Positions 1-8,433 are shown, numbered from the stretch's first letter. The stretch is DNA of 37,951 nt from Acidobacteriota bacterium (GCA_034211275.1 JAXHTF010000047.1:1-37951); one strand, 5' to 3'. Numbers and translations are program-made. The notes: generated by a model from the sequence alone, not told the origin.

Positions 1-900
1 CGCCGACCGGCGATGCCAGTAGTAGGGACGGTGACCGGTGAGCAGGTCGTAGAGCAGCACTCCCAGGGAGTAGACGTCGCTGGCGGTGGTGATGCTCTCG
101 CCGCGCACCTGCTCCGGACTGGCGTATTCCGGGGTCATGGGCGCCAGGCCCGTACCGGTAGCACCGAGGGTGGGGGCGTCGCCTCCGGAGTCGAGGAGCT
201 TGGCGATGCCGAAGTCCAGGAGCTTGGGCTCGCCGGCCTCGGTGACCAGGATGTTGCCGGGCTTGAGGTCGCGGTGCACCACCAAGCTCTGGTGGGCGAA
301 GTGCACCGCGGCGCAGATTTTCTGGAATAGCCGCAGCCGCTCGGCGGTGGACAGCCGGCGACGATCGCAATAGAGGTCGAGGGGCTCGCCCTCGACATGC
401 TCCATGACCAGGTACGGCCTGCCGTCGTCGGTGGTGCCGCCGTCCAAGAGGCGGGCGATGTTGGGGTGGTCGAGATCGGCGAGGATCTGCCGTTCGCTGC
501 GGAAGCGGTGGGCCAGCTCCGGCGTCATGAGGTCGGAACGCAGGAGCTTGACCGCCACCTGCTGGCGATACTCGTCGTCCGCCCGCACTGCCAGGAAGAC
601 GCTGCCCATGCCGCCGCTGCCCAACAGCCGCTCGAGGCGATAGCGACCCACCAGCGTGCCCGGCGGCGGCATGCCCGGAGAGTCCGTGGTCAGGGCCTCG
701 AGCCCCTCCACCCCTTCCACCGCCGGCCGATCGATGAAGGTCCCCGCCTCCTCGTGGGAGCACAGCAAGGACTCCACCTCCTCGACCAAGGCCGGGTCAC
801 CGGCACACTGCTCCTGGACGAAGCTCAGCCGCTCGCTGGCGGGCAAAGCCACCGCAGCGTCGAAGATCTCGCGCACCAAGCGCCAGCGATCCGGATCCAC
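1..900 (-). CDS. Ser/Thr protein kinase, partial (C-terminus beyond left edge)
   Basis: Minus-strand frame open from 900 to the window edge. The first ~80 residues are the acidic helical leader usual in acidobacterial PknB-like kinases (SLLCSHEEAGTFID). The kinase domain starts near residue 90 with the glycine loop GSGGMGSVF, then the lysine of VAVKLL, the catalytic loop HRDLKPGNIL, DFGIAK and the activation segment end YASPEQ; it is cut in the region of helix F/G. All catalytic residues seen are intact, so it should phosphorylate Ser/Thr on cytosolic targets. A transmembrane and TPR tail, as in the second kinase of this window (26037-28748), is expected but not visible. Start chosen: GTG at 900, just before DPDRWRLV; the frame stays open upstream and the best Shine-Dalgarno (AGGAAGG, 927-921) is 20 nt away, so the start is uncertain. 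It lies 41 bp after the CarboxypepD_reg-like gene and probably shares its transcript. Confidence 0.9.
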   Translation of the reverse strand, partial: MDPDRWRLVREIFDAAVALPASERLSFVQEQCAGDPALVEEVESLLCSHEEAGTFIDRPAVEGVEGLEALTTDSPGMPPPGTLVGRYRLERLLGSGGMGSVFLAVRADDEYRQQVAVKLLRSDLMTPELAHRFRSERQILADLDHPNIARLLDGGTTDDGRPYLVMEHVEGEPLDLYCDRRRLSTAERLRLFQKICAAVHFAHQSLVVHRDLKPGNILVTEAGEPKLLDFGIAKLLDSGGDAPTLGATGTGLAPMTPEYASPEQVRGESITTASDVYSLGVLLYDLLTGHRPYYWHRRSA

Positions 901-941
901 GGAGACCAGTTTATCGGAAGCCTTCCTGGCTGTTCGGCTTG

Positions 942-3900
942 TTAGGGCAGCTCGACAACGTCCGAATCACCGGCCTGCACCGTCGCCGTTGCCTGGAAGT
1001 CTCCAAGCATGATTCGGTAGCTCCCCTCGGGCAGGCCGGAAACGGTCAGCGGCTGTCCCGGCCGCAGGGTGGGAGGCGTTCCGAGACGGGCCAACAAACC
1101 GGTGAGATCCCAGCCGTCGGTGGAGACGATGAAAGGGATGCCCTGGGCTTCGCCCGACAGCAATTCCACAGCCCCCACCGCCCCGAGAGCGAGCACTACC
1201 CCTTCCCGGCGCGCCTGCTCCAGCTCGACCCACGGCCCCAAGACCCAGCGACCGTCCGCCATCGCCGCCGCCCGCACCCTGCTGGGCAGCGGCGGCGTCA
1301 GCTGCACCACGCCCCGACCGTCTCGGCCGGTCATGGTCAGCTGTTGGACTCCGGCATCCCCCTCGAGGACGAGAAAAGCGCCAACGACCACCGCGCCGTC
1401 GTCTAGTACGCTGATTTCGACGCGGTCCTCCTCCCGCTCCCGCAGCTCCAGCATCACCGGCTCCGGAGCCTCGACGGGGTTGACCTCGACGTCCACCACG
1501 GCGCTGCGGCGCTCCCCAAGGCGGGCAAAGAGGCGATGAGAACCCGGCCCCAGACCTTCGAGCTCGAACCGTCCATCGGCCCGCGAGAGGGTGAAGGCAC
1601 GACTAGAGAGCTCCTCCACCCGGGCACCAGCAACGGCCGCGCCCTCCTCGTCCACGACCATGCCGGTGATCGCCGCGGCGGGAAAGCGGACCTCGATCTC
1701 CTGCTGGGGCACATCCGCCAACGTCACCGTCTTCGGAGCGGTGACGGCGCCGGCATCGGAGAGATAGAGAACTTCCCACGAGCCGGGACTCAGGGAGTCG
1801 GTAGCGAAGTAGCCGCCAGCGTCCACCTCGACGTCGACCTGAGGCCGGCCGCCGCCGAAGACCTGCTGGCGGGAGGCGCCCAAGGGCGTCGAGCGGTTGA
1901 GGATCAGCGCCGGGGCCGTGGAGGGAGGCGGTAGCCAGCTCAGCCGCCCCTGAGACACCGCCTCGCCCCCCCGCAGCACTCGGCCGCTGACCCAGGAGCT
2001 CTCCCGCCGGCATTCGACCTCCTGCACCTCGGCACCACGCTCCACCTCCACCCGCCGCTCGCAGAGGAGGTCACGGCCGCGCACGACGGTCACCAAGGCC
2101 CGCCCGGGAGGTACTCGCCGGACCAGAGCCTCACCGTCCACGACGGTGGCGGTAAGCATGTCCAGCTCCTGCCAGCGTCCCAGCAGATCCACCCGCGCCA
2201 CGGCCTGGGCCAGGTCGCTGGCCTCGTTCTTCTCGTCCACCAACACCAGGAGAGCGCTACCGGCGAAGAGAGGAATTTCGCCGAGATCTACTCCGTCGCC
2301 CTCGGCGGGAGGTTCCACCCTGCGGTGCGCGCGGGCCAGTCCGGCAGCCTCGAAGCGCAACAGCACCTGGCGAGGAGGCAGGCCGGTGAGGGTGAAGGCG
2401 CCGGCTTCATCGCTGGTCGCCGAGACCAGGTCCCCGTGGTACCAGGCCAAGACATCGCCCTCCTCCGTCGGCCGGGGGGTCCAGACCCGGGCGCCGGCCA
2501 CGGCGGAACCGTCCTCGTCGCGGATCAGACGGCCCCGCACCGTCATCCCCGGCGGAGCCATCAGGTCGCCCAAGTCCCGGGCCTCCCCCGCCGCTCCCGG
2601 CTGCACGGAAACCCGCACCTCCCGGGTCGACGGGGAGCGCAGGATGAGGAGGACCTCCTTGTCCGGGGCCAGATCGAGCCGAAAGCGCCCCTCGCCATCG
2701 AGAGCCTCTTCGTCGTAGCTGCGGCCGGTGCGAACGCGCAGGGTCCCTTCGGACACCATCCCACCGGAGGAGTCGACGAGCCGGCCTTCGACCTGGAAGG
2801 CCCGCTGCAGCACGACCCGCGGCTCCGGCTCCCGGAAGGGCTCGAGGCGTTGCTGAACCGACAAGTGGCCTGGGGCGTCGACGGAGACCGTCAGACCTCC
2901 CCGGACAGCGACTGACAGCAGAGCCCGACCGCGGGGACCGGTGATCACGGCGGGGCCTGCTGCGGGCTGCACCGTCGCTCCGGCTACGGGTACCTCCTCG
3001 TCATCGACCACCCGCACGGCGAGGGTCCTCACCGGCACCAGCTCGAGATGGCCCAGGTCGAGACGCGGGCCTTCGAGGACTCGAGTCTCCCGCCGCTCGG
3101 CGAAATCCGGATGGCGAATCGCCAGCACGGTCTCGGCTCTCGGCAGGGATTCGAGGATGAATCGGCCGTCCTCTCCGCTCACGGCCCGGCGGGCAGCGAA
3201 AGCTGACGAGGAGGGATCGAGCCAGGCCTCCGCCTCCACCGAGGCTCCCACCACAGGCTCACCTTCCGGATCGACCACTCGGGCAGCGAGGCTCGCCCCG
3301 AGACCGAGGCGCAGCTTGGGAGGCAAGGCCGAGGGCCAGACGGAGAGAGCCCGGGAGGCATATCCCGGCGCGCTCACCACCAGCGTCAGCTCATGCTCTT
3401 CCGGCAGCGCCGGGAGAACGGTAGCGCCGGTCTCCTCAGAGCGGTATTGAGCCACCACCCGCTGCCTCCCCCGCTCCTCCGCCAGCACCGTCAAGCCTCC
3501 GGTGGCGGCTTCCCCCTCGGGACCGACCAGAACCGTAGAGCGTTCCTCCGCCCGGGACGCCGCCAGCTCGACCCGCTCTTGCCCCGGCGACACCTCCCGC
3601 CACCAGCTGCCCAGCCCGGCTCCCACCAGCCGCAGCCGCCAGGACTGATCCGCTGCGTGAGCAAGGGCGATGCGGGAACGGGTCATCCGAGCGCCTTCTT
3701 CGACATCTGCCGGCGGTGGGGGCACCGGCCAGCTGGGGAGCAGGGCCTCCGGAACCTCGCCCCACATGGCGGCGGGAGCCGCGATGAGGCGAAGATCCAG
3801 CCCTTCCGGCCCGTCCCCGCTGGCCTCTCGTCCTCGGACCCGCCGGGGTGCCTTCGAAAGGTCGACGCTCACCGTGAGCCGACCCTCCGTCGGCTGCAAC

Positions 3901-4142
3901 CGCTGATTCTTCGCCAGGTCGCTGAGGAATCCCGGGAGCTCCTCCGGACCGAAGCGTCGAGGCGCCGCTCCCGGGGCCCAAGCCCACACAGCTTCCGCCC
4001 CGGCCAGGGCCGGCTGGCTCAGCTCTTGGAGCTTCCAAAGCTGGGGCGGTGCCTCAGAGTAGAGGACCACCGCCTGCTGGGCGTGGAGAGGGGCCGCACC
4101 GAGGACACCGAGGAGCAACCCGAGGGCGAAGACGCGGCTCAT
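942..4142 (-). CDS. Exported 1066-residue protein of CarboxypepD_reg/CnaB-like repeats
   Basis: A signal peptide (MSRVFALGLLLGVLGAAP, cleavage near AHAQ-like LHAQ/QA, residue ~21) is followed by an unassigned N-terminal ~260 residues. A string of at least five beta-sandwich repeats follows, with the signature G-x-V-x-D-x2-G-x-PV-x-GA-x-V ... DGRF-x-L-x-L-P (for example VVDPEGEPVVGASVEAEAW, DEEGAAVAGARVEELSSRAF). Such carboxypeptidase-regulatory-like domains are structural or adhesive modules of surface and secreted proteins; no catalytic domain is seen. The start at 4142 is preferred over an in-frame ATG 96 nt upstream. It directly begins a signal peptide, and its ATG overlaps the TGA of the upstream gene (ATGA, 4142-4139), implying translational coupling. 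It probably forms one secreted-protein unit with the two genes upstream. Function unknown. Confidence 0.85.
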   Translation of the reverse strand: MSRVFALGLLLGVLGAAPLHAQQAVVLYSEAPPQLWKLQELSQPALAGAEAVWAWAPGAAPRRFGPEELPGFLSDLAKNQRLQPTEGRLTVSVDLSKAPRRVRGREASGDGPEGLDLRLIAAPAAMWGEVPEALLPSWPVPPPPADVEEGARMTRSRIALAHAADQSWRLRLVGAGLGSWWREVSPGQERVELAASRAEERSTVLVGPEGEAATGGLTVLAEERGRQRVVAQYRSEETGATVLPALPEEHELTLVVSAPGYASRALSVWPSALPPKLRLGLGASLAARVVDPEGEPVVGASVEAEAWLDPSSSAFAARRAVSGEDGRFILESLPRAETVLAIRHPDFAERRETRVLEGPRLDLGHLELVPVRTLAVRVVDDEEVPVAGATVQPAAGPAVITGPRGRALLSVAVRGGLTVSVDAPGHLSVQQRLEPFREPEPRVVLQRAFQVEGRLVDSSGGMVSEGTLRVRTGRSYDEEALDGEGRFRLDLAPDKEVLLILRSPSTREVRVSVQPGAAGEARDLGDLMAPPGMTVRGRLIRDEDGSAVAGARVWTPRPTEEGDVLAWYHGDLVSATSDEAGAFTLTGLPPRQVLLRFEAAGLARAHRRVEPPAEGDGVDLGEIPLFAGSALLVLVDEKNEASDLAQAVARVDLLGRWQELDMLTATVVDGEALVRRVPPGRALVTVVRGRDLLCERRVEVERGAEVQEVECRRESSWVSGRVLRGGEAVSQGRLSWLPPPSTAPALILNRSTPLGASRQQVFGGGRPQVDVEVDAGGYFATDSLSPGSWEVLYLSDAGAVTAPKTVTLADVPQQEIEVRFPAAAITGMVVDEEGAAVAGARVEELSSRAFTLSRADGRFELEGLGPGSHRLFARLGERRSAVVDVEVNPVEAPEPVMLELREREEDRVEISVLDDGAVVVGAFLVLEGDAGVQQLTMTGRDGRGVVQLTPPLPSRVRAAAMADGRWVLGPWVELEQARREGVVLALGAVGAVELLSGEAQGIPFIVSTDGWDLTGLLARLGTPPTLRPGQPLTVSGLPEGSYRIMLGDFQATATVQAGDSDVVELP

Positions 4143-5371
4143 GGCCCAGACTTCGGGGATTCCGAACTCGGCTTCCGCACCGCTTGCGCCGCGACAGCAC
4201 CGCTCTGCGGAGAGCCTTCGGTGGAGGACGCGCCCCAATCCATCACCAACAACCGGGACGGCACCGCCTGCTGGCTGGCGGGGCTGCCGTCTCGCAGAAA
4301 GGTGGCGAAGTCGAAGAGCAAGAAGACGACGCGGCCGTCGCGGACATCACCCCGCAGATGGGCGAAGGGGGACTCGGCGGTGAGGGGCAGAGGGCGGCGA
4401 GACGCCTGACCGTAGGGCTCGAGGGTGACCAGCTCCCAGAGCGTCTTTTTCCCTTCGACCCGCCGCACTACCAGTACCGGACGACCATCCAACACCAGAA
4501 TCTCATCCACCGCCCGGAATTGGTTGATGTAGGCCCAGCGGGCGTGGGGATCGCGAGAGAGGAGATCCCGCTGCTCGGTGTCGAAGTCGCAATCGGCGCC
4601 GATGCCCAGAGCCTCCGTATCCCAGATCTCCAGCAGCTTGCCTTCCTTGTCGAAGCGATAGGCCCCAGGCTCGAACCCCGGCACCACCACCAAGCTGCCA
4701 TCGGGCAGAAAGCGCAGGGCGCCGATGCTGAAGAAGGGACAGTTGTCCATCAGGGGCGCGCCGGGCCCGGAACGGGAGGTGAGCACCGGCTTCGGCTCAG
4801 GGGTTACATCGCCGAGGGGACCAATCCACGCGACCTGCCCGCGGGGAGCCATCACGCCTTCATTACCCCGATGCATGCCAAGCACCGCGTATCGGCCCTC
4901 GAAGGCGTCCAGGTCTTCGATGCCTTCGAAGAAATGGCTCACTCGCTGCGGCTTCTTTTCCCCACGCTTCTTCCATCCGTAGGTAAAGAGCTCGGCACCA
5001 AAAATGAGGTGCTCCGAGGTAGCTGCCACCCGCGACGTAGCCCAGCTATTGTCGATTCCATCGCCGTCAACCGTCTCGCGAATCGGCGTCTGTGCTGGCG
5101 CCTGCAGAGAGACCCTGAAGACGCCACTGCCGGGAACTCCGAGAAAGACGGAATCCTGGTCTGCCCACCGAATGTCGTGAGCTCGCTGCAGGAATTCTGG
5201 CAGCTCCACCTCCGACGTAATCTCGACCGCTGGAGCTCGAGCCGACTCCGCTGCCACAAAGCTGCCGCCACCTACGATGAAGCAGGCCAGCAGAATGACG
5301 AGGCGCAGTCTTTTCTCTGACCAAGCAAGACTCAACTGCGGGACCACCCGCTCAAACAACCACTGCCGCAT
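4139..5371 (-). CDS. Exported beta-propeller-like hypothetical protein (410 aa)
   Basis: The N-terminal ~45 residues hold a basic stretch followed by a hydrophobic segment (LRLVILLACFIVGGGSF), a signal peptide or membrane anchor. The rest is beta-rich with propeller-blade-like strings (SVFLGVPGSGVFRVSL, ALRFLPDGSLVVVPGFEPG, YRFDKEGKLLEIWD), as in six-bladed/NHL-type propellers, but I cannot assign a family with certainty. The chosen start MRQWLFERV (5371) lies 9 bp after the TAG of the small Cys-rich gene; an in-frame ATG at 5410 would overlap that gene and is less likely. Its stop overlaps the start of the 1066-residue protein. The order small Cys-rich protein - propeller - CarboxypepD_reg-like protein with these spacings argues for one exported complex or pathway; that is inference. 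Confidence 0.75.
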   Translation of the reverse strand: MRQWLFERVVPQLSLAWSEKRLRLVILLACFIVGGGSFVAAESARAPAVEITSEVELPEFLQRAHDIRWADQDSVFLGVPGSGVFRVSLQAPAQTPIRETVDGDGIDNSWATSRVAATSEHLIFGAELFTYGWKKRGEKKPQRVSHFFEGIEDLDAFEGRYAVLGMHRGNEGVMAPRGQVAWIGPLGDVTPEPKPVLTSRSGPGAPLMDNCPFFSIGALRFLPDGSLVVVPGFEPGAYRFDKEGKLLEIWDTEALGIGADCDFDTEQRDLLSRDPHARWAYINQFRAVDEILVLDGRPVLVVRRVEGKKTLWELVTLEPYGQASRRPLPLTAESPFAHLRGDVRDGRVVFLLFDFATFLRDGSPASQQAVPSRLLVMDWGASSTEGSPQSGAVAAQAVRKPSSESPKSGP

Positions 5372-5379
5372 GGTCCCGG

Positions 5380-5643
5380 CTAGAAGTAGTACTGCTGTCG
5401 AGGTTGGCAAGAAGCCCCATCAGTCGCACAGGAGTTTCCCTCATCATCAACGCACTCGGTGCAATACCCTCCGGTCATTGCACAGTAAGTCCCCCCTGAA
5501 GTGTAGTAGGGACGCGAGTTGTAATAGGAATTGCAGTCCGCATCCAGCTCCACCGCAACACCGGAGAGCAGGAAGAGCGCCGCTCCGGCGAAAACCCAGA
5601 ATCGCACCCCTTGCTGCATCCATCCAACGAGCACTCTCTTCAT
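5380..5643 (-). CDS. Small exported Cys/Tyr-rich protein (87-88 aa)
   Basis: Short open frame with a clear signal peptide (hydrophobic core FWVFAGAALFLLSGVAV) and a mature part of ~55 residues with six cysteines and several Tyr-Tyr pairs, ending QQYYF. Six cysteines in an exported peptide suggest three disulfides. Two tandem ATGs exist: 5646 directly abuts the Shine-Dalgarno AAGGAGG (5654-5648, spacing 1), whereas 5643 has spacing 4 and is preferred. It is the first gene after a well-formed promoter (5752-5723) and lies 8 bp before the propeller-like gene. No family recognised; it could be a structural surface peptide, a secreted effector or a ligand handled by the downstream proteins. Confidence 0.7.
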   Translation of the reverse strand: MKRVLVGWMQQGVRFWVFAGAALFLLSGVAVELDADCNSYYNSRPYYTSGGTYCAMTGGYCTECVDDEGNSCATDGASCQPRQQYYF

Positions 5644-5722
5644 CATCCCTCCTTCCCGGCCTCGGCGAGTGAACCTGGGCCCACCGGCAAGACCAGATGA
5701 AATATTTTGAGAAGCAACTTAG

Positions 5723-5752
5723 AAAATATCCCTTGCAAGAAGATCTTGTCAA
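5723..5752 (-). promoter_or_regulatory. Sigma70-type promoter of the small Cys-rich gene operon
   Basis: Read on the minus strand: -35 TTGACA (5752-5747), 18-nt spacer, -10 TATTTT (5728-5723), which predicts a transcript start near 5716 and a ~70-nt leader. The block lies in an AT-rich patch between GC-rich genes. The spacer with its flanks is nearly palindromic (CCTTGCAAGA / TCTTGTCAAGG, 5730-5754), so a dimeric regulator could bind over the promoter. Confidence 0.6.
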
Positions 5753-5800
5753 GGCATCATAAGCCTGCTGCGAGCAGCAAGAAACTGGAGCGCTTGGCAG

Positions 5801-5853
5801 CCCGTGGTGAAAGCCAGACGCCGGGGAAGGCTCGGCTCGACTTTCACCACGGG
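5801..5853 (-). terminator. 13-bp perfect stem downstream of ECF sigma gene
   Basis: Arms CCCGTGGTGAAAG (5801-5813) and CTTTCACCACGGG (5841-5853) pair perfectly around a 27-nt loop, 15 bp after the sigma factor stop. There is no T-run on the minus strand, so it is either a non-canonical terminator, an RNA-stabilising structure or a protein-binding palindrome. It separates sigma transcription from the promoter at 5752. Confidence 0.45.
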
Positions 5854-5857
5854 TTGT

Positions 5858-5879
5858 CAGGACCGAGTCAGGACCGAGT
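5858..5879. repeat. Tandem 11-bp duplication over the sigma gene stop
   Basis: CAGGACCGAGT occurs twice head to tail (5858-5868, 5869-5879). The junction carries the TGA stop (5870-5868) of the ECF sigma gene, so the duplication sets or closely follows its C-terminus (LTRS). Confidence 0.85.
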
Positions 5880-6437
5880 CAGCTCCCGATACAGCCACGC
5901 TCGGGCGGAGGCCCAGTCGCGGCTGACGGTGGCTTCGCCGATGTCGAGGACTTCGGCGGTTTCCTGGAGGGTCAGGCCGGCGAAGAAGCGGAGCTCGACG
6001 ATGCGGCTTTGGCGCTGGTCCATACGGGCGAGAGCGTTGAGGGCATCGTCCAGGGCAATGAGATCGACGTCGGGGCCGGAGGGGAGGGCCACCGCCTCGT
6101 CGAGGGTGACGGTGGGGATGCCGCTACCGCGTTTGGCGGCGCGCTGGGCCCGGGCGTGGTCGACCAGGATCCGGCGCATGGTCTGGGCTGCAAAGCCGAA
6201 AAAGTGAGCGCGATTCTGCCACTGCACCCGGCGCCTATCCACCAAACGTATGTAAAGCTCATTTACAAGAGCAGTTGGTTGTAGAGTATGCCCAGGAGAT
6301 TCTCGCGCCAGGTAGCGACGAGCGAGACGTCGTAACTCTGCATTGACCACGGGCATCAACCGGTCCAGAGCACCCGCTTCGCCGGCGCTCCACTCGAGCA
6401 GAAGGTCGGTAATTTCTTCTCGTCTTGGATCGTGCAT
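5868..6437 (-). CDS. ECF-family RNA polymerase sigma factor (Sigma70_ECF type)
   Basis: 189 residues, normal for the family. Region 2 carries the hallmarks of the acidobacterial Sigma70_ECF group: GHTLQPTALVNELYIRL, then WQNRAHFFGFAAQTMRRIL with DHAR. Region 4 (~130-185) contains RIVELRFFAGLTLQETAEVL and the recognition helix of a helix-turn-helix (IGEATVSRDWASARAWL). It directs RNA polymerase to a set of promoters not identifiable here. No anti-sigma gene is adjacent; in this family control is often by a Ser/Thr kinase, and a kinase does lie on the same strand, though four genes away (900-1). The start ATG at 6437 has no visible Shine-Dalgarno, like the second ECF gene at 25435. It is divergent from the exported protein gene at 6629. 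Confidence 0.93.
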   Translation of the reverse strand: MHDPRREEITDLLLEWSAGEAGALDRLMPVVNAELRRLARRYLARESPGHTLQPTALVNELYIRLVDRRRVQWQNRAHFFGFAAQTMRRILVDHARAQRAAKRGSGIPTVTLDEAVALPSGPDVDLIALDDALNALARMDQRQSRIVELRFFAGLTLQETAEVLDIGEATVSRDWASARAWLYRELTRS

Positions 6438-6628
6438 GGGAATACAACATGCTATCAGGCCCGGGCTCGATCCAGGACGTCTCGAGTAGGGATTCGCCCC
6501 TTTGCCCCGGTCCCGCCCAGCACTCCCGATGAGGGAGTTCGCAGCCGCTCGCCGCGTTTGGGAGATAGAAGCACTTGGTCCGGAGCCGCCGAAGGTTCCG
6601 GATCGGACTGAATGAAGGAGCCTGCATC
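6438..6628. other. Divergent intergenic region, ECF sigma / exported lectin-like gene
   Basis: 191 bp without a gene. It contains a small hairpin with arms ACTCCC (6522-6527) and GGGAGT (6533-6538) around a 5-nt loop, and two copies of the self-complementary hexamer TCCGGA (6579-6584, 6597-6602). No convincing -35/-10 pair was found for either gene. Confidence 0.5.
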
Positions 6629-8341
6629 ATGTCCACTCACCCAAACCACCGCCAACCCCTCTTCCAGCTCCTCCGCCGCAGGACCAAGACTTCCGCGGCC
6701 CTCCTCATCCCCATCTTCGTGGTCTCGATCCTCATTCTGGCCACTCCCGCCGTCCACGGGCAGAACCGGCCGGTGAGCGTCGACCACCTTCCCACCTCCA
6801 ACAACGATGTCGTCGTCCTCGAATATGGACTGGACCAGTTCTCCATCCCAGTGGAGGATCTCTTGGCCAACGATCCACCGGCCACGGGGATCGCGGCCTT
6901 GACCGATCCAGCCCACGGCAGCCTCTCCCAGCATTTCGGCAATCTGGTCTACAGTGCTGGCCAGTCTCTTCCCGAAGCCGGCATCGACAGTTTTCTCTAC
7001 ACCCTGGCCAACGACAACCTCGACCAGGGCACCGTCTACATCTTGCCGGAAACTTACTCCCGGCCCTTGCATATCGAGCCCATCGCCTCTCCGATCTTCA
7101 ACCACGACCATAGCTGGGCGGTGATAGGGAACTCCGGCGAAGTCACCACCAACGGCCAGGATCCCATCGATGGCCCCTATGACCTCCTCTTGGAAGGCGG
7201 CACGGAGTCGCTGTGGCTGATCTCCGTCAAAGCCAAAGGCGGCGGCACCACCACCGGCAGCAAGACCGGTTTCGAAGCTGGCCCCGGAGGCTATGGGATA
7301 CCCACCGATGAGGCCTTCGTGCTCACCCGCGCTCTCGACGACACACAGGAGCCGGTGTGGGAGCTCCACGTCGAACAAACCTCCAGCGGAACGTTCCTCC
7401 AGGCCATCAGCCGGGACGGCTACGGTGGTTTGGTGACGACGCCGCCGGTCCCCTTCCTCAACGATTCAGAGCCGGAGCGGGTGCTCTTTTATTGGTGGGC
7501 GGCGTCCGGACCGGGGCTCCGCGACGGCCATATGGCTTTGTTCCTCGATCAGCAGTTGGTGGCCGCCGCCTCCGGCATCGGCTGGAACGATCGCCCGCTC
7601 TCCGAATTCGTCTACGGCATCGGCGATTCGTCGCTGGTTCCACCCGCTATGGCACCAGACCACACCGGCACCAGCATTCGGCTGGACAATATGAAGATCC
7701 TGGCGGAAGTCGAGATGCCGGGGCACCTCCCCACCTTCGCCGATGGATTCGAAAGCGGTGATTTCTCCGGCTGGCGAAGCGCCAACGAGCCGATCAGCGC
7801 GTTGGCGGTCACCCAGGAAGCAGCCCTCAGCGGCAATTGGGGCCTCGAAGCGCGACCGTCGCAAAGCACCTCCGGTTTGGCCATGCTAGGTCTACGCCTC
7901 AGGCCTCAGCAGAGCCATCTGCGGGCTCGTTTCCTCCTCGACCCTCGGGAGCTGACCGTCGGCCTGAATCCGGCGATCATCCTCTCCGCCAGCGATGAAA
8001 CGAACAAACGTCAGCGCGTGCAGGTACGGATCAAGGGAGGTCCGGTCAACCACCTTCTCGCCGTCCGCGCCTGGGATTCTCAGCTCAGCACGTGGGTCCA
8101 GTCGGACTGGTTCCCAGTTTCCGGTCCCGAGCCCCATCAGGTGGAAGTGAAGTGGTGGGACAAGCCCATCGGCACCGTTGGGCACGGAGGCTTTCGCCTG
8201 TGGCTGAACGGTACGCGGGTGGCCGAAATGGCCATCCCGACCTCCGGAGGCGCGGTCAACTGGATTAGCTGGGGTCTGATCCTTGGCCACCGACAGGCGG
8301 TAGGCCGCTTGTTCTTGGACGACCTCCAGGTGTTCTGGTAA
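6629..8341 (+). CDS. Exported protein: cadherin-like domain plus lectin-like C-terminus
   Basis: 570 residues. A long n-region is followed by a hydrophobic signal segment (LLIPIFVVSILILATPAV, cleavage near VHGQ). Residues ~50-140 look like a cadherin/Big_9-type domain (VEDLLANDPP, TDPAHGSLSQ, DSFLYTLANDN). The middle part is unassigned. At ~375 the motif FADGFESGDFSGW opens a beta-sandwich module (to the end, LFLDDLQVFW) of the kind found in lectin/glucanase-like folds (residues such as RLDNMKILAEVE and HQVEVKWWDK support a concanavalin-like fold). No catalytic residues recognised; probable surface adhesin or carbohydrate binder. Start: ATG 6629, eight nt after AGGAG; an in-frame ATG 54 nt upstream lacks such a site and would lengthen the n-region. 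Confidence 0.8.
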   Translation: MSTHPNHRQPLFQLLRRRTKTSAALLIPIFVVSILILATPAVHGQNRPVSVDHLPTSNNDVVVLEYGLDQFSIPVEDLLANDPPATGIAALTDPAHGSLSQHFGNLVYSAGQSLPEAGIDSFLYTLANDNLDQGTVYILPETYSRPLHIEPIASPIFNHDHSWAVIGNSGEVTTNGQDPIDGPYDLLLEGGTESLWLISVKAKGGGTTTGSKTGFEAGPGGYGIPTDEAFVLTRALDDTQEPVWELHVEQTSSGTFLQAISRDGYGGLVTTPPVPFLNDSEPERVLFYWWAASGPGLRDGHMALFLDQQLVAAASGIGWNDRPLSEFVYGIGDSSLVPPAMAPDHTGTSIRLDNMKILAEVEMPGHLPTFADGFESGDFSGWRSANEPISALAVTQEAALSGNWGLEARPSQSTSGLAMLGLRLRPQQSHLRARFLLDPRELTVGLNPAIILSASDETNKRQRVQVRIKGGPVNHLLAVRAWDSQLSTWVQSDWFPVSGPEPHQVEVKWWDKPIGTVGHGGFRLWLNGTRVAEMAIPTSGGAVNWISWGLILGHRQAVGRLFLDDLQVFW

Positions 8342-8378
8342 CCGACGACGCTTCTGATAGCCAGCGACGAAAGTAGAT

Positions 8379-8433
8379 CCGGCACCGGGGGTGGCCGTAG
8401 ACTGAAGGTATGAACCTCCAACCCCGGTGCCGG
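8379..8433 (+). promoter_or_regulatory. 12-bp inverted repeat bracketing the start of the VWA gene
   Basis: CCGGCACCGGGG (8379-8390) is the exact reverse complement of CCCCGGTGCCGG (8422-8433). In RNA the 31-nt loop would hold the Shine-Dalgarno-like GAAGGT and the AUG at 8410, while the 3' arm is codons 5-8. It could control translation initiation or, as DNA, bind a regulator. Confidence 0.6.
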
